Shown here in pieces: positions 18,016 to 26,666 of a stretch of DNA of 64,000 bases (position 1 is its first letter; each line of letters starts with the position of its first letter). Source of the DNA: Candidatus Woesearchaeota archaeon (lineage in GTDB: Archaea > Nanobdellota > Nanobdellia > Woesearchaeales > JAAOYA01). Under the pieces are notes generated by a model. It searched no databases. It saw only the letters and a list, made by a program, of their open reading frames with translations, and was not told where the DNA came from. The stretch covers positions 114,812-178,811 of the forward strand of contig JAAOYA010000001.1 of the NCBI GenBank assembly GCA_018221105.1, given 5' to 3'. Both the position numbers and the translations under genes were made by a program.

Positions 18016-19305
18016 ATGAAAAAGAATCACTTGATTGCATTTATTCTAATTGCTTCTATATTGATGATGCCTACAGCAATGGCTGCTGAAAGAGCAATGT
18101 TTGGCAGTATTCTAGACAGTGTTGTAGGGTTATTACAAAAAATTTTTAGTGCTGAAATAAAAATTCCTCATCCAGGTTACGATGCTGAAACCGTTGCGCT
18201 GTGGCAAGTGATAGCAGTATTTTTGTTGTTATTTTCTATAGTTTATGTTGTGACAGGCCAAGTGCCGCCTTTTAAAGGAACTAGTCATGCTGGAGCCAGA
18301 AAAGGTTTTGCTGTTGCTGTAGCGTTACTTGCACAGTTTGGATCACCTGTTACTGAGATGATTGCTGATTTGATTAGTGGAATGGCAGGTCTTGGTATAG
18401 TGTTAACTTTGGTGCTTGCAGTAATATTTGCATTTATTATTTTTAGCCGTGCCCTTGGCTTTGGTGCAAAAGTTAGTGCTAAAGGATTAAAGGATACTGC
18501 TGAGGGCATGAAAACCACTGCTGAAGCTATTGGCGTTGAGCGTGAAGCTCGCCAAATTCGGCGCCACGAGTATGAAAAAATTAAAGAGATAGGTGCTGAA
18601 AAGAAAGCTTTTGGCAAGCTTCGAAAGCTTGCGCGCAAAGAAATAAAATCTGATATGAAAGCTAAAGAGATACTGTTAAGAATTGATGAAGGAATTACTA
18701 ATGCTGAAAGAATTAGTGATGATGCACAAATGCAAAAAATTAAGAATAAATTGTTAAAAGAAGTGTCGCATTTGGTGCCGTTAGTTGGCACTGAAACTAA
18801 TGTAGAGAAAAAGAGGGCTGAACTCTTACAAAAAATTCAAGGCTTGAATCATCAAGATCTTACTCTTACACAAAGTGATACTCAATTATTGAATGATATT
18901 CATTCAAAAGTTCAAACGATGTACCAACAAAGCAACAAAAATTATGACCCGAATGCGGCCCATAATGAACAAGCCGCACAACGTATGCTCAAAACGATCA
19001 GAAATGCGGAAAGCAGTAAGCAACAATTGGCGCAAGAGCTTGCACAATTATCTACTCAAACAGCAAGTCTTGGAAGTGATTTGAAAGCGCATGTTGATGC
19101 ATTACAACAGAATTTGTATGAGTCTCAGACTTGGCCGCAAGCAAAGCGTGATGCTCAAGAAGCAGTAAATCTTATTAATAAGTCTGAAGAATACTTGAAA
19201 CAATTAGAAGGTATTCTTAATCAAGTTCAAAAGATTGAAAGTATTTTATTAAAATCTGTTAAACAACTTGCAAGTCAAGCTGGTTCTGGATTTGCGTCTA
19301 GTTAA
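18016..19305 (+). CDS. Membrane-anchored coiled-coil protein
   Basis: 429 aa. A signal peptide is evident (MKKNHLIAFILIASILMM, cleavage likely after AMA). Hydrophobic segments follow near residues 57-77 and 125-150. From residue about 160 to the end the protein is a long Ala/Glu/Lys/Gln-rich predicted coiled coil, probably cytoplasmic. No family recognised. A TATA-like TTTAAATA lies about 27 nt before the ATG. Confidence 0.7.
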   Translation: MKKNHLIAFILIASILMMPTAMAAERAMFGSILDSVVGLLQKIFSAEIKIPHPGYDAETVALWQVIAVFLLLFSIVYVVTGQVPPFKGTSHAGARKGFAVAVALLAQFGSPVTEMIADLISGMAGLGIVLTLVLAVIFAFIIFSRALGFGAKVSAKGLKDTAEGMKTTAEAIGVEREARQIRRHEYEKIKEIGAEKKAFGKLRKLARKEIKSDMKAKEILLRIDEGITNAERISDDAQMQKIKNKLLKEVSHLVPLVGTETNVEKKRAELLQKIQGLNHQDLTLTQSDTQLLNDIHSKVQTMYQQSNKNYDPNAAHNEQAAQRMLKTIRNAESSKQQLAQELAQLSTQTASLGSDLKAHVDALQQNLYESQTWPQAKRDAQEAVNLINKSEEYLKQLEGILNQVQKIESILLKSVKQLASQAGSGFASS

Positions 19306-19345
19306 TAGCGTAACTTTTATATACTCTCTTTCTTAAACTGTTTTT

Positions 19346-20041
19346 ATGAAGTATACTTTGACTCGTAAGGTTCGCAGCCCGACAATTATTTATGGTTTTC
19401 CTGGAACTGGACTTGTTGGCAGTATTGCTACAGAATTCTTAATTAGAGAATTAAAGATGGAGAAAGTGGGGCGCATCACAACAATAAAATTACCTCCTGT
19501 AGTGCCTATTCACGAGGGAGAAGTTGTTGAGCCAATGGGACTCTTTTTTTCAAAGAAATTCAATATTTTATTGTTTCACTTTGTCACAAACGTTACGGGG
19601 TTAGAGTGGCAGATTGCGGAAGTTATGAAAAAAATTGCTGAAGAAGTGAGAGCTACAGAGGTTATTGCTTTTGATGGCGTGCCATCACAGTCTGAGCAAC
19701 CACAAATTTATTATTTTTATGCTGGCAAAAAAAAGAAGTTGCCATTTAAATTACAACCTATGAAAGAAGGTCTTGTGATAGGGGTCACGGGAGCGTTACT
19801 TTTGATGTTAAAGAGGGATTTTTTGAGTGTGTTTGCAGAAACTCATCCAGGGTTGCCTGATAGTAAGGCAGCTGCTGAGCTAGTGAATTTTTTAAATGAT
19901 TACCTGAAGTTAAAGCTTGATTTGAAGCCTCTTTTAGAGCAGGCTGATAAGTTTGAAGCGAAGCTAAAAAAGCTTGTTGAGAGTAGTCAAAAAGCGGCTT
20001 CAGAGCAGGAGAAGAAGAAAACACTATCTTATGTTGGCTAA
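19346..20041 (+). CDS. PAC2-family protein (proteasome assembly chaperone-like)
   Basis: 231 aa. The N-terminal IYGFPGTGLVGSIAT and the following KLPPVVPIHEGEV are hallmark PAC2 segments (GFPGxGLVG), and VIGVTGALLLM lies in the second half. In archaea PAC2 homologues are widespread and linked to proteasome assembly by homology to eukaryotic PAC1/PAC2. The last 40 residues form a Lys/Glu/Ala-rich helix. Monocistronic, with a TTTATATA box upstream at about 19316. Confidence 0.88.
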   Translation: MKYTLTRKVRSPTIIYGFPGTGLVGSIATEFLIRELKMEKVGRITTIKLPPVVPIHEGEVVEPMGLFFSKKFNILLFHFVTNVTGLEWQIAEVMKKIAEEVRATEVIAFDGVPSQSEQPQIYYFYAGKKKKLPFKLQPMKEGLVIGVTGALLLMLKRDFLSVFAETHPGLPDSKAAAELVNFLNDYLKLKLDLKPLLEQADKFEAKLKKLVESSQKAASEQEKKKTLSYVG

Positions 20042-20168
20042 AAGTTTTAATCATTTCTTGAAAGTTTTTAGACGAGAGGTTTTTCTACAAAATATATATT
20101 GAAGTATATAAATATTTAAAAATAGCTTTATTGTTACTGAGTAGTAATTACAAACGAGGTACTATAAA

Positions 20169-20345
20169 ATGTTTGCAAAAAATAAAAAAATAAAAAAAGC
20201 ATTTAGTAAAGTTGCACAAGACGTAACAAGTTTAAACGATTGGGTTTACTTACTAGCACAAAAACACTCAGAATTACGTGTTGAAGTAGCAAAACTAAAA
20301 GACGAGATAACAGACCTAAAAGCAGAAAACTTACTAACAGTATAA
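20169..20345 (+). CDS. Small coiled-coil protein (58 aa)
   Basis: ATG at 20169, TAA at 20343-20345. It begins MFAKNKKIKKAFSKVAQD and ends with a heptad-like HSELRVEVAKLKDEITDLK helix. A strong Shine-Dalgarno GAGGT lies about 9 nt before the ATG, and TATATAAA-like sequence at about 20104-20111 supports a promoter. It is 10 nt upstream of the next small gene, which has its own GAGGTG. Likely a two-gene operon; function unknown. Confidence 0.65.
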   Translation: MFAKNKKIKKAFSKVAQDVTSLNDWVYLLAQKHSELRVEVAKLKDEITDLKAENLLTV

Positions 20346-20355
20346 GAGGTGCTTT

Positions 20356-20601
20356 ATGCTTGAAAAAAAATTTGAAGAATTTAAAAGAGGATATGATCAG
20401 GCAAAAGAACTTTTGATAAATATTTTTGAGTCTCAAGAACCAAAGTGTGATTTTCGCTCAGCAGTTCACAATACTAGAGCTCAAGGTCATCAAGCAGCAG
20501 CAACTATAATTGAAGATTTCGGACGAGATATTGCTTGGATCACGTACCATTTGAGACATCCAATAAAAACCTATAATTACAGAAGAAGCATAAACGAATA
20601 A
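20356..20601 (+). CDS. Hypothetical small protein (81 aa)
   Basis: 81 aa, helical, charged (MLEKKFEEFKRGYDQAKELL...), with one conspicuous central Cys. GAGGTG at 20346-20351 gives a clear Shine-Dalgarno. Second gene of the small operon begun at 20169. No recognised domain. Confidence 0.6.
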   Translation: MLEKKFEEFKRGYDQAKELLINIFESQEPKCDFRSAVHNTRAQGHQAAATIIEDFGRDIAWITYHLRHPIKTYNYRRSINE

Positions 20602-21103
20602 TTCTACCCTTTTTCCACACTAGTTCTGAGTGCAGGTATTATGCCTTACAAACACTATTAAACTATCAAAAAACAACACTTTTAGCATATCCTGTCATGA
20701 AACCAGGCCTAAACGTTTGAAACCCCTTAAACTATATTGTCGGAATTATTTCTTAATCTTCTATTGTTTTTTCGATCAGTAAAGTATGATGCCAAAAAAA
20801 GGCAATTTATAGCAAAATACTAATTCGGGATTTTATCGAAAAAAAATTTAACTAAAAAAATCAGAATTTTTTTGCTAATTTTTGATAGGCTAGCCACTGG
20901 TCAAAACACTTTGAGCGCTTTAATGAGCAAATAACACAGTATAACAAAAAACAATAATTTTTGCTGAAAAGTTTTAGTCTTTTTTTGTTTCACTGGTCAC
21001 TGGACAAACACGCGCGACAGTTATAAAGTTGTAGGCATTATACCTTAGTATAAACTTGGAAGATTCCAACGTTTGTAAAAATAATAATGTCGAGGTGTTT
21101 TCG
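20602..21103 (+). other. Gene-free AT-rich region with repeated CACTGGTCA
   Basis: The longest gene-free stretch in the window, about 500 bp. No ORF, tRNA or strong hairpin was seen. The nonamer CACTGGTCA occurs at 20895-20903 and 20991-20999, the second extended by a further CTGGAC. The second copy is about 25 bp upstream of TTATAAAG (21021-21028), the probable TATA box of the helix-turn-helix gene at 21104. Confidence 0.5.
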
Positions 21104-21586
21104 ATGAGAAAAAAGAACAAAATTGTATTACAAGATATTGAAGCGTCAATGAATCCGACATCGGTAGAGTTAGCGCAAGTAATACTTGCAAGAGCAGGTC
21201 TTGAGCCGCGCAAAGAGGGAAGTACTGAAAAGATGCATAAGATATTAATAGAGCTTTACGAGCGTGCAAAGACTGCTGGGCGTCAAAAACAGCCTGAAGC
21301 TGCTGTTATGACTGTTGAAGAGTTAGCTATTTTCGCAGGCATCACTCGCCAAACAATGTATGATTATCTAAAGCGTTGGCTTGCACTTAATTTGATAACA
21401 AAAACCAGCTACATTGTCAATACTAAGGTTATTATTGGTTATAAGCTCAATGGTGCGACGTTAGAGGCTGCTTTTGATCGTGCTCACGTGCAAGTTAACA
21501 ATATTATGGACTTGACTAAAAAGTATGTGACGCAATTACAACGCGTGATTAAGAACGAAAAAATTAGTGCTTCGCAGCAAAAATAA
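21104..21586 (+). CDS. Helix-turn-helix DNA-binding protein
   Basis: 160 aa from the ATG at 21104, chosen over the in-frame ATG at 21056 because GAGGTG lies 8 nt upstream. The central MTVEELAIFAGITRQTMYDYLKRW is a clear helix-turn-helix, followed by a winged-helix-like hairpin (LNLITKTSYIVN...VIIGYKL) and a C-terminal helix. The short leader and the CACTGGTCA repeats in front of its TATA box suggest regulated, possibly autoregulated, expression. Target genes unknown. Confidence 0.75.
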   Translation: MRKKNKIVLQDIEASMNPTSVELAQVILARAGLEPRKEGSTEKMHKILIELYERAKTAGRQKQPEAAVMTVEELAIFAGITRQTMYDYLKRWLALNLITKTSYIVNTKVIIGYKLNGATLEAAFDRAHVQVNNIMDLTKKYVTQLQRVIKNEKISASQQK

Positions 21587-21817
21587 CTTTTAATAATTGA
21601 TTGAAAGTTTTAAGCTATTACTTTTTGTTAAAACACCGACAAGCAATCAAATAATGACGACAACATTTGAAAAAATACATTCTAAATAGTAACTACACTA
21701 TTCGAGATTATATCGTAACAACTTTTGAAAAAGTAAGCGCTTCAATTATTTATTTTCAATATGGAAATAATATTGTTTTAGTAAACTTTACATATAACTT
21801 CTAAAGTCTATAAACTC

Positions 21818-22084
21818 ATGAGAAAGTACGACGTGCGATACTTATACGAAGCTTATGGTGCAGCGCAAACAGGCAATGAGGATATGCTATTAAGTTCTAT
21901 GAAACAATCATTTGCTCCACAAACACTTCCGAAAAAAGCTTGGAGGAAATTTGCAAAAGTAAGTGGCTTGCTAACAAGAGTTGCAAACGATGCAAAAGAA
22001 GGCATAACTGTAACAGTTACTAGTGAAGAATTCTATGACGCTATGAATGAATTAGAAAAAGCATTAAATAGTGCTGAAAAGTGA
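21818..22084 (+). CDS. Hypothetical protein (88 aa)
   Basis: 88 aa, helical, mixed charge (MRKYDVRYLYEAYGAAQTGN). No motif recognised. A TTACATATAA box about 28 nt upstream suggests leaderless transcription. The 230 bp before it contain no other gene. Confidence 0.5.
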   Translation: MRKYDVRYLYEAYGAAQTGNEDMLLSSMKQSFAPQTLPKKAWRKFAKVSGLLTRVANDAKEGITVTVTSEEFYDAMNELEKALNSAEK

Positions 22085-22090
22085 GCGATT

Positions 22091-22201
22091 TTAATACCAG
22101 TCTTTGTACTTGGCGGTTTTCTTCCAGTGTTTTCCATTATCGCTTAGTTCTATATCGAGGAACATACGATTATCTGTTTTACTACGTCTTCTTAGAGCCA
22201 T
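22091..22201 (-). CDS. Possible 36-aa basic protein
   Basis: Minus-strand ATG at 22201 to TAA at 22091. It starts MALRRRSKTDNRMF and ends KHWKKTAKYKDWY: strongly basic with two Trp and no low-complexity character. A TTTATATAGG box lies on the same strand at about 22262-22271, leaving a leader of about 40 nt that contains the hairpin GCCTT-TTC-AAGGC. A plus-strand reading of the same stretch gives only a Leu/Val/Arg-rich shadow. Confidence 0.35.
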   Translation of the reverse strand: MALRRRSKTDNRMFLDIELSDNGKHWKKTAKYKDWY

Positions 22202-22303
22202 TTTAGTCTATTACACCCCCATTAAAGCCTTGAAAAGGCAGGTTATTAGGTACGGGGTACTCCTATATAAAACTAACTGTTGTTAATGCACGAGAAATCC
22301 ACA

Positions 22304-22849
22304 CTAGTGTAGTTGATTCACTATCTTTTTAGCAATTGCAGGATCTAAACTTAAAACACTCTCGCGAGCTTGTTTTTGGCGAAAATCTTCAGAAATCTGC
22401 AAAAAAGCCTCGTGATGACGATACTCTTTGACTAATGGAATGGTTTTATTGATAAGATCAGTGACTAATCGCTTAACAGTCTCCTCGCCAAGCCCGGTAA
22501 CTCTAGCAATAGCACTATAACTAATTTTTTGCTCTGTAGAATACATTGCCAAAAAAACTTTTTGTTCATCAACAGACAATTTAATATCGCTATAATCTGG
22601 AGTGACTTTGAACTCGTGAGCAATAAGTTGTTTTAGAACATTTTGAATTTCATCAACACGTTCACCTAACTTGTCAAGCTTAGCGTCAATTTCGCACATG
22701 TGCTCATAATTAGAATGAATCTCATTAGTGTTCTCGTTAATGGCTTCTAAGTGATCTTCAAACTCTTCACGAACACTTTTGAAAGCACCCTCAACCTTTT
22801 TGTTCATTAGTGTAAGGTCTGTTAAAACTTTATTCTTATCAACTTTCAA
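22304..22849 (-). CDS. Coiled-coil helix-turn-helix protein
   Basis: 181 aa. Residues 1-75 form an acidic coiled coil (EFEDHLEAINENTNEIHSNY...KLDKLGERVDEI). The second half has a winged-helix region: EQKVFLAMYSTEQKISYSAI then ARVTGLGEETVKRLVTDLI, a good HTH. Likely a small transcription factor or chromatin-associated protein that oligomerises through the coiled coil. Confidence 0.65.
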   Translation of the reverse strand: MKVDKNKVLTDLTLMNKKVEGAFKSVREEFEDHLEAINENTNEIHSNYEHMCEIDAKLDKLGERVDEIQNVLKQLIAHEFKVTPDYSDIKLSVDEQKVFLAMYSTEQKISYSAIARVTGLGEETVKRLVTDLINKTIPLVKEYRHHEAFLQISEDFRQKQARESVLSLDPAIAKKIVNQLH

Positions 22850-22927
22850 TCAATTCATCCCCCGAAGAACAATTAATGCGATAAAGTCTTATTTAAATAT
22901 TATTGTTCTAGACATTATTGAAAAAAA

Positions 22928-23527
22928 TTAGCAAAACGATTCTAAACCCTCAAAAATCTTAGCTTGTGACTCGCCACTAGGACCTATGTATTGTTCTAGT
23001 TTATCGCCGTAATACTGTAATGTTTCTTTTGTTCTATACTTTGCAACATCATTTAATAATGTAACATAAGCTGGTGCTAAGGTTAGTGTGGCAATAACTG
23101 CTGCTATTTCAGGACCTACAAGGTATTGTAGGCCAAAATATGATAAAAAAGTAGCAGGCGCTAAAAGCGAAGCGTTCGGGATTGATTTAACACTAATAAA
23201 CTCTAATTCTTCTTTTATAAAACTAATATTTGCTTCTTTTCGACGATTACCCTCTAAAAAAAATGAGGTTGCGCCTCTTGCAGTGTGAAAACATATTCCT
23301 GAAAGTTTTGGTAATAAAAAAGTCTCAACAATATTTCCAGCATTACTTGACAAAAACTTTGCAGTGATTTCATCAAGTTCGTGCGCGACAATTGCTGCAC
23401 CAACAGTTTTTGCAATGAGTCCTGCGCTAACACTTGCGTTATAGTAAGGGTTTTCTTTAATCTCACACCATTTTCGAGCGAAAAAACTTTCTTTTGATTG
23501 CTCACACACACTATCTTCTAAATTCAT
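22928..23527 (-). CDS. Hypothetical membrane protein
   Basis: 199 aa with weak hydrophobic stretches around residues 30-50 and a stronger pair at 120-160 (ASLLAPATFLSYFGLQYL; AAVIATLTLAPAYVTLL). Cys residues near both ends. No family recognised. Confidence 0.5.
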   Translation of the reverse strand: MNLEDSVCEQSKESFFARKWCEIKENPYYNASVSAGLIAKTVGAAIVAHELDEITAKFLSSNAGNIVETFLLPKLSGICFHTARGATSFFLEGNRRKEANISFIKEELEFISVKSIPNASLLAPATFLSYFGLQYLVGPEIAAVIATLTLAPAYVTLLNDVAKYRTKETLQYYGDKLEQYIGPSGESQAKIFEGLESFC

Positions 23528-23581
23528 ATGTTTTTGACAAAACAGTTAAATATAAATTTTTCGACGAGAAAAAAGAGTAGG

Positions 23582-23592
23582 TTTTATAAATA
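23582..23592 (+). promoter_or_regulatory. TATA box of the eS6 gene
   Basis: TTTATAAATAA, unusual here because it lies about 85 nt from the ATG at 23671. Transcription should start near 23612, giving a leader of about 55-60 nt that spans the hairpin region at 23616-23656. Confidence 0.55.
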
Positions 23593-23615
23593 AAACAGGG
23601 TTTCCAGCCAATGCT

Positions 23616-23656
23616 GAGACACCTTTAAAGGTTGAACTATCAGGTTCTTAGGTCTC
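23616..23656 (+). promoter_or_regulatory. Structured 5' leader of eS6 mRNA
   Basis: GAGAC (23616-23620) pairs with GTCTC (23652-23656). Inside lies the palindrome ACCTTTAAAGGT (23621-23632). The closing strand directly abuts the GGGAGG Shine-Dalgarno (23657-23662). The arrangement could control access to the ribosome-binding site; whether a protein, metabolite or temperature is the signal cannot be told. Confidence 0.4.
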
Positions 23657-23670
23657 GGGAGGAAAAACAA

Positions 23671-24234
23671 ATGGAATTAAAAGTAGTATTAAATGATTCA
23701 AAAACAGGCAAGAGTTATCAAAAAGCACTTGATGATAACACATCAAAAAGTCTTCTAAACAAAAAAATTGGTGATACAATAAAAGGAGAACTAATAGATT
23801 TAACAGGCTACGAGTTCGAAATCACAGGCGGCAGTGATAGTAGTGGCTTTCCAATGCGAAAAGACGTCAAAGGATCAGCACGCAAAAGACTATTACTAAC
23901 AGCTGGAACTATAGGCTTTAAAAAAGGCAAACGCAAAGGCCTAAGACGGCGCCGAACAATAGCTGGCAACACAATACACGAAAAAATAGCACAAGTAAAC
24001 CTCAAAATCTTAAAGCATGGCAAAACACCATTAGACGTTCCAACAGAAGCACAAGCTCCTGCGCAAACAGAAGCCCCAACAGAAAAACCTGCAGAAGCAC
24101 CAAAAGTAGAAGAGAAAAAAGAAGCAGTAAAAGAAGAACCAAAAGAAGAAAAATCAGAACCTAAAACCGAAGAGAAGACTGCAAAAGAAAAGGAGTCTAA
24201 AGCAGAAGAAAAAGCAGAGGAGAAAAAAGAATAA
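23671..24234 (+). CDS. rps6e: Ribosomal protein eS6 with Lys/Glu-rich tail
   Basis: 187 aa from the ATG at 23671, chosen because GGGAGG is 8 nt upstream; an in-frame start at 23632 lies inside the leader structure. Residues 1-115 are canonical eS6 (KKIGDTIKGELIDLTGYEF, ITGGSDSSGFPMRKDVKG, RRRRTIAGNTI). Residues 125-187 are a low-complexity Ala/Pro/Glu/Lys tail, probably disordered and not needed for ribosome binding. Confidence 0.95.
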   Translation: MELKVVLNDSKTGKSYQKALDDNTSKSLLNKKIGDTIKGELIDLTGYEFEITGGSDSSGFPMRKDVKGSARKRLLLTAGTIGFKKGKRKGLRRRRTIAGNTIHEKIAQVNLKILKHGKTPLDVPTEAQAPAQTEAPTEKPAEAPKVEEKKEAVKEEPKEEKSEPKTEEKTAKEKESKAEEKAEEKKE

Positions 24235-24264
24235 TTTTTATATATTCTTTTTTTATCAACTAAC

Positions 24265-24822
24265 ATGCAATCAATTAGAGGATTTATCTATTTTAAGGAC
24301 AAAACTTATGACGAAGTGTTAACTACTTTTGAGGATTTTCAACTTGATTCTGTAAAACTTGCTTTTTTCAAATCATTAAACCATTATGGCACCAAGATAT
24401 TGCAACCGGGCGTTTTTATATCAGGAACAGTAAAAAAAGAGCATTCCTCAAAAGACATAGTGAATATTTTCAGAGCGCAAGCAGGTCTTGAAGAAAAAAC
24501 AGAAGCTTGCGATGTTTCAATAGAGTCAGAAGATACCATAAAAGAATTACAACAAGGACCTTTAAAAGGCCATTATACAGGCTTAAGAATCCTGCCACCA
24601 TACACTGTAGAACACATTTTTGAACTATCAAAACTCATCAGTAAAACAATTAACGCTCACAATGTCCTAGTAAGAAGTGTTGAATCAGAACTTGATGAAC
24701 CATCAATTTGTATTGATTTGATAACAAAAGAAGAATTCGAACAAAACAGAACACAAGTTGAAAAAATACTAAGTTCAGCAGGACTAAACATTGGAAAATA
24801 CATATTTCTTACGCTAGAGTAA
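24265..24822 (+). CDS. Hypothetical protein upstream of aIF2-gamma
   Basis: 185 aa, soluble, mixed alpha/beta (MQSIRGFIYFKDKTYDEVL). No domain recognised. TTTATATA at 24237-24244 lies 24 nt before the ATG, a clean leaderless arrangement. It sits between eS6 and aIF2-gamma on the same strand, which hints at translation but does not prove it. Confidence 0.6.
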   Translation: MQSIRGFIYFKDKTYDEVLTTFEDFQLDSVKLAFFKSLNHYGTKILQPGVFISGTVKKEHSSKDIVNIFRAQAGLEEKTEACDVSIESEDTIKELQQGPLKGHYTGLRILPPYTVEHIFELSKLISKTINAHNVLVRSVESELDEPSICIDLITKEEFEQNRTQVEKILSSAGLNIGKYIFLTLE

Positions 24823-24843
24823 ACACTGTTCTAACGCAATACT

Positions 24844-24851
24844 TTTATAAA
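24844..24851 (+). promoter_or_regulatory. TATA box of aIF2-gamma gene
   Basis: TTTATAAA whose centre is about 27 nt before the ATG at 24875. This spacing picks that ATG over the in-frame TTG (24866) and GTG (24872). Confidence 0.6.
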
Positions 24852-24874
24852 TACAGCACAATTCATTGGCGGTG

Positions 24875-26104
24875 ATGAAAGACACATTAACACAACCACA
24901 AATAAACATTGGCCTTGTAGGACACGTAGATCATGGCAAGACTACGCTAACACAATCATTAAGCGGCAAGTGGACTGATACACATTCTGAAGAATTAAAA
25001 CGTGGCATTACAATACGATTAGGCTATGCTGATACAATTATCAGGTATTGTAAAAAGTGCAAAGAGTACACTGTAAAAGAAAAATGTTCATCATGCAAAG
25101 GCACGTCAGTTGTTGTTAGAACAGTTAGTTTTGTTGACGCTCCAGGACACGAAAGCCTAATGGCTACAATGCTATCAGGAACAGCAATGATGGACGGAGC
25201 ACTACTACTAGTTGCTGCAAACGAGGATTGCCCACAACCACAAACACGAGAACATTTAATGGCATTAGAGATTAGCGGAATAAAAAACGTTATAATAGTA
25301 CAAAACAAAATCGATCTGGTAACACCAGAGCAAGCAAAAAAAAATTATGATCAAATAAAAAAATTCACCAAAGGCACAATAGCACAAGACTCGCCAATCA
25401 TTCCAATTTCTGCACAGCACAACGTTAACATAGACTTATTATTAGAGACTATTGAAAAAGTCATGCCAACACCAAAACGCAACCCAAAAGCCGAGACAAA
25501 ATTATTCGTTGCAAGAAGTTTCGATATTAATAAGCCAGGAAGCAAACCAAAAAGCTTTGTTGGAGGAGTGCTAGGTGGAGCTTTAGTGCAAGGAAAAATA
25601 AAAACAGGCGACACAATAGAAATAAGACCTGGCAGAAAAATAGAGCGCCAAGGAAAAACCTTTTACGAGCCACTAACAACCAAAATAGCAAGCATCAACA
25701 CAGGAGGCCAAACAGTAAAAGAAGCAATACCAGGGGGCAGTATAGGACTATTAACAACACTAGACCCTTCAATTGTAAAAAGTGACGCGTTAGTAGGCTC
25801 AGTAGTAGGCACTCCAGGAAAACTGCCGCCAGTACTATCAGAATTAACAGTCGAACCACACCTATTAGAAAGAGTCGTTGGAAGCAAAGAAGACCTTGAA
25901 GTAGAACCAATAAAAAAAGGCGAGCCATTAATGCTAAACATCAACAGTGCGGCAACAGTAGGAATAGTAGCAGAACTACAAAAAAACCTTTTCAAATGTC
26001 CCCTAAAAATACCGATATGCGCAAATTCTGGCGACAGAATAACAATTAGTCGACGCGTGGGAACACGATTCAGACTAATAGGTTATGGAATAATAAAAGA
26101 ATAA
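24875..26104 (+). CDS. eif2g: Translation initiation factor aIF2 gamma subunit
   Basis: 409 aa from the ATG at 24875. G1 motif GLVGHVDHGKTTLT, DAPGHE (G3), QNKIDLV (NKxD, G4) and an archaeal/eukaryotic zinc knuckle CKKCKEY...CSSCKG inside the G domain. Domains II and III follow at full length. Forms the GTPase core of the ternary complex that brings initiator Met-tRNA to the ribosome. Alpha and beta subunits are not in the window. Confidence 0.97.
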   Translation: MKDTLTQPQINIGLVGHVDHGKTTLTQSLSGKWTDTHSEELKRGITIRLGYADTIIRYCKKCKEYTVKEKCSSCKGTSVVVRTVSFVDAPGHESLMATMLSGTAMMDGALLLVAANEDCPQPQTREHLMALEISGIKNVIIVQNKIDLVTPEQAKKNYDQIKKFTKGTIAQDSPIIPISAQHNVNIDLLLETIEKVMPTPKRNPKAETKLFVARSFDINKPGSKPKSFVGGVLGGALVQGKIKTGDTIEIRPGRKIERQGKTFYEPLTTKIASINTGGQTVKEAIPGGSIGLLTTLDPSIVKSDALVGSVVGTPGKLPPVLSELTVEPHLLERVVGSKEDLEVEPIKKGEPLMLNINSAATVGIVAELQKNLFKCPLKIPICANSGDRITISRRVGTRFRLIGYGIIKE

Positions 26105-26139
26105 AACTTATATATAACTATTCTGTCGTAGTGATTACA

Positions 26140-26355
26140 ATGTTAGCTACTAAAAAAGACTTATTAAATCTAAACAAAAGCCTATCAAGAAGCTTTGCAC
26201 GCGTAAAGCGCGACATAGAAATCATCAAAGCAATGCAAGAACACCAAATGGCCTACAAAGCAGAAATCAAGTACTTACAAGATCAGATCTACAAATTAAA
26301 ACACGAACTATACCAAGAAATAACAAAAAAGAAAAAAACAGACAAGAAAAAATAG
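26140..26355 (+). CDS. Small coiled-coil protein (71 aa)
   Basis: 71 aa from the ATG at 26140; TTATATATAA about 26-30 nt upstream favours this over an in-frame ATG 9 nt earlier. Sequence is one long charged helix (VKRDIEIIKAMQEHQ...EIKYLQDQIYKLKHEL) ending in a Lys tail. Could bind nucleic acid or oligomerise; no family recognised. Confidence 0.55.
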   Translation: MLATKKDLLNLNKSLSRSFARVKRDIEIIKAMQEHQMAYKAEIKYLQDQIYKLKHELYQEITKKKKTDKKK

Positions 26356-26364
26356 GATTTTAAT

Positions 26365-26631
26365 ATGAGATTGCATAATGCTATCGGAACGGTTGTAGCA
26401 TCATATGATGAAACTAATTTAGTTTATGATGATGGGCTTACAGGAGAAATAAATTTTATAAAAGACTGGCACGGCAATATTTATGAAGTACATAGCGTTT
26501 TTAAAGGCGAAAAACTAAATGTAAGTTTTGTTGGAGAGTGGCGTCACGAGGGCTTAGAAAGAAAAGTTGGTGATAAATGGCTCACTCCTGAAAAGCACAG
26601 AGATATAATTGATACAATAAAAAGAGAATAA
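26365..26631 (+). CDS. Hypothetical protein (88 aa)
   Basis: 88 aa, strand-rich first half (NAIGTVVASYDETNLVYDDG), with GEKLNVSFVGEWRHEGLERK in the middle. The KxxVSF element and small size resemble an OB- or SH3-like barrel, but this is only a shape impression. Starts 9 nt after the preceding gene. Confidence 0.5.
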   Translation: MRLHNAIGTVVASYDETNLVYDDGLTGEINFIKDWHGNIYEVHSVFKGEKLNVSFVGEWRHEGLERKVGDKWLTPEKHRDIIDTIKRE

Positions 26632-26666
26632 CAAAAAAGAAAACAAAGAAAAAATAATTCTATAAA

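Noticed and set aside
22104-22286. 60-aa plus-strand ORF
   Set aside because: Lies antisense to the 36-aa ORF; Leu/Arg-rich shadow with no Shine-Dalgarno or TATA.
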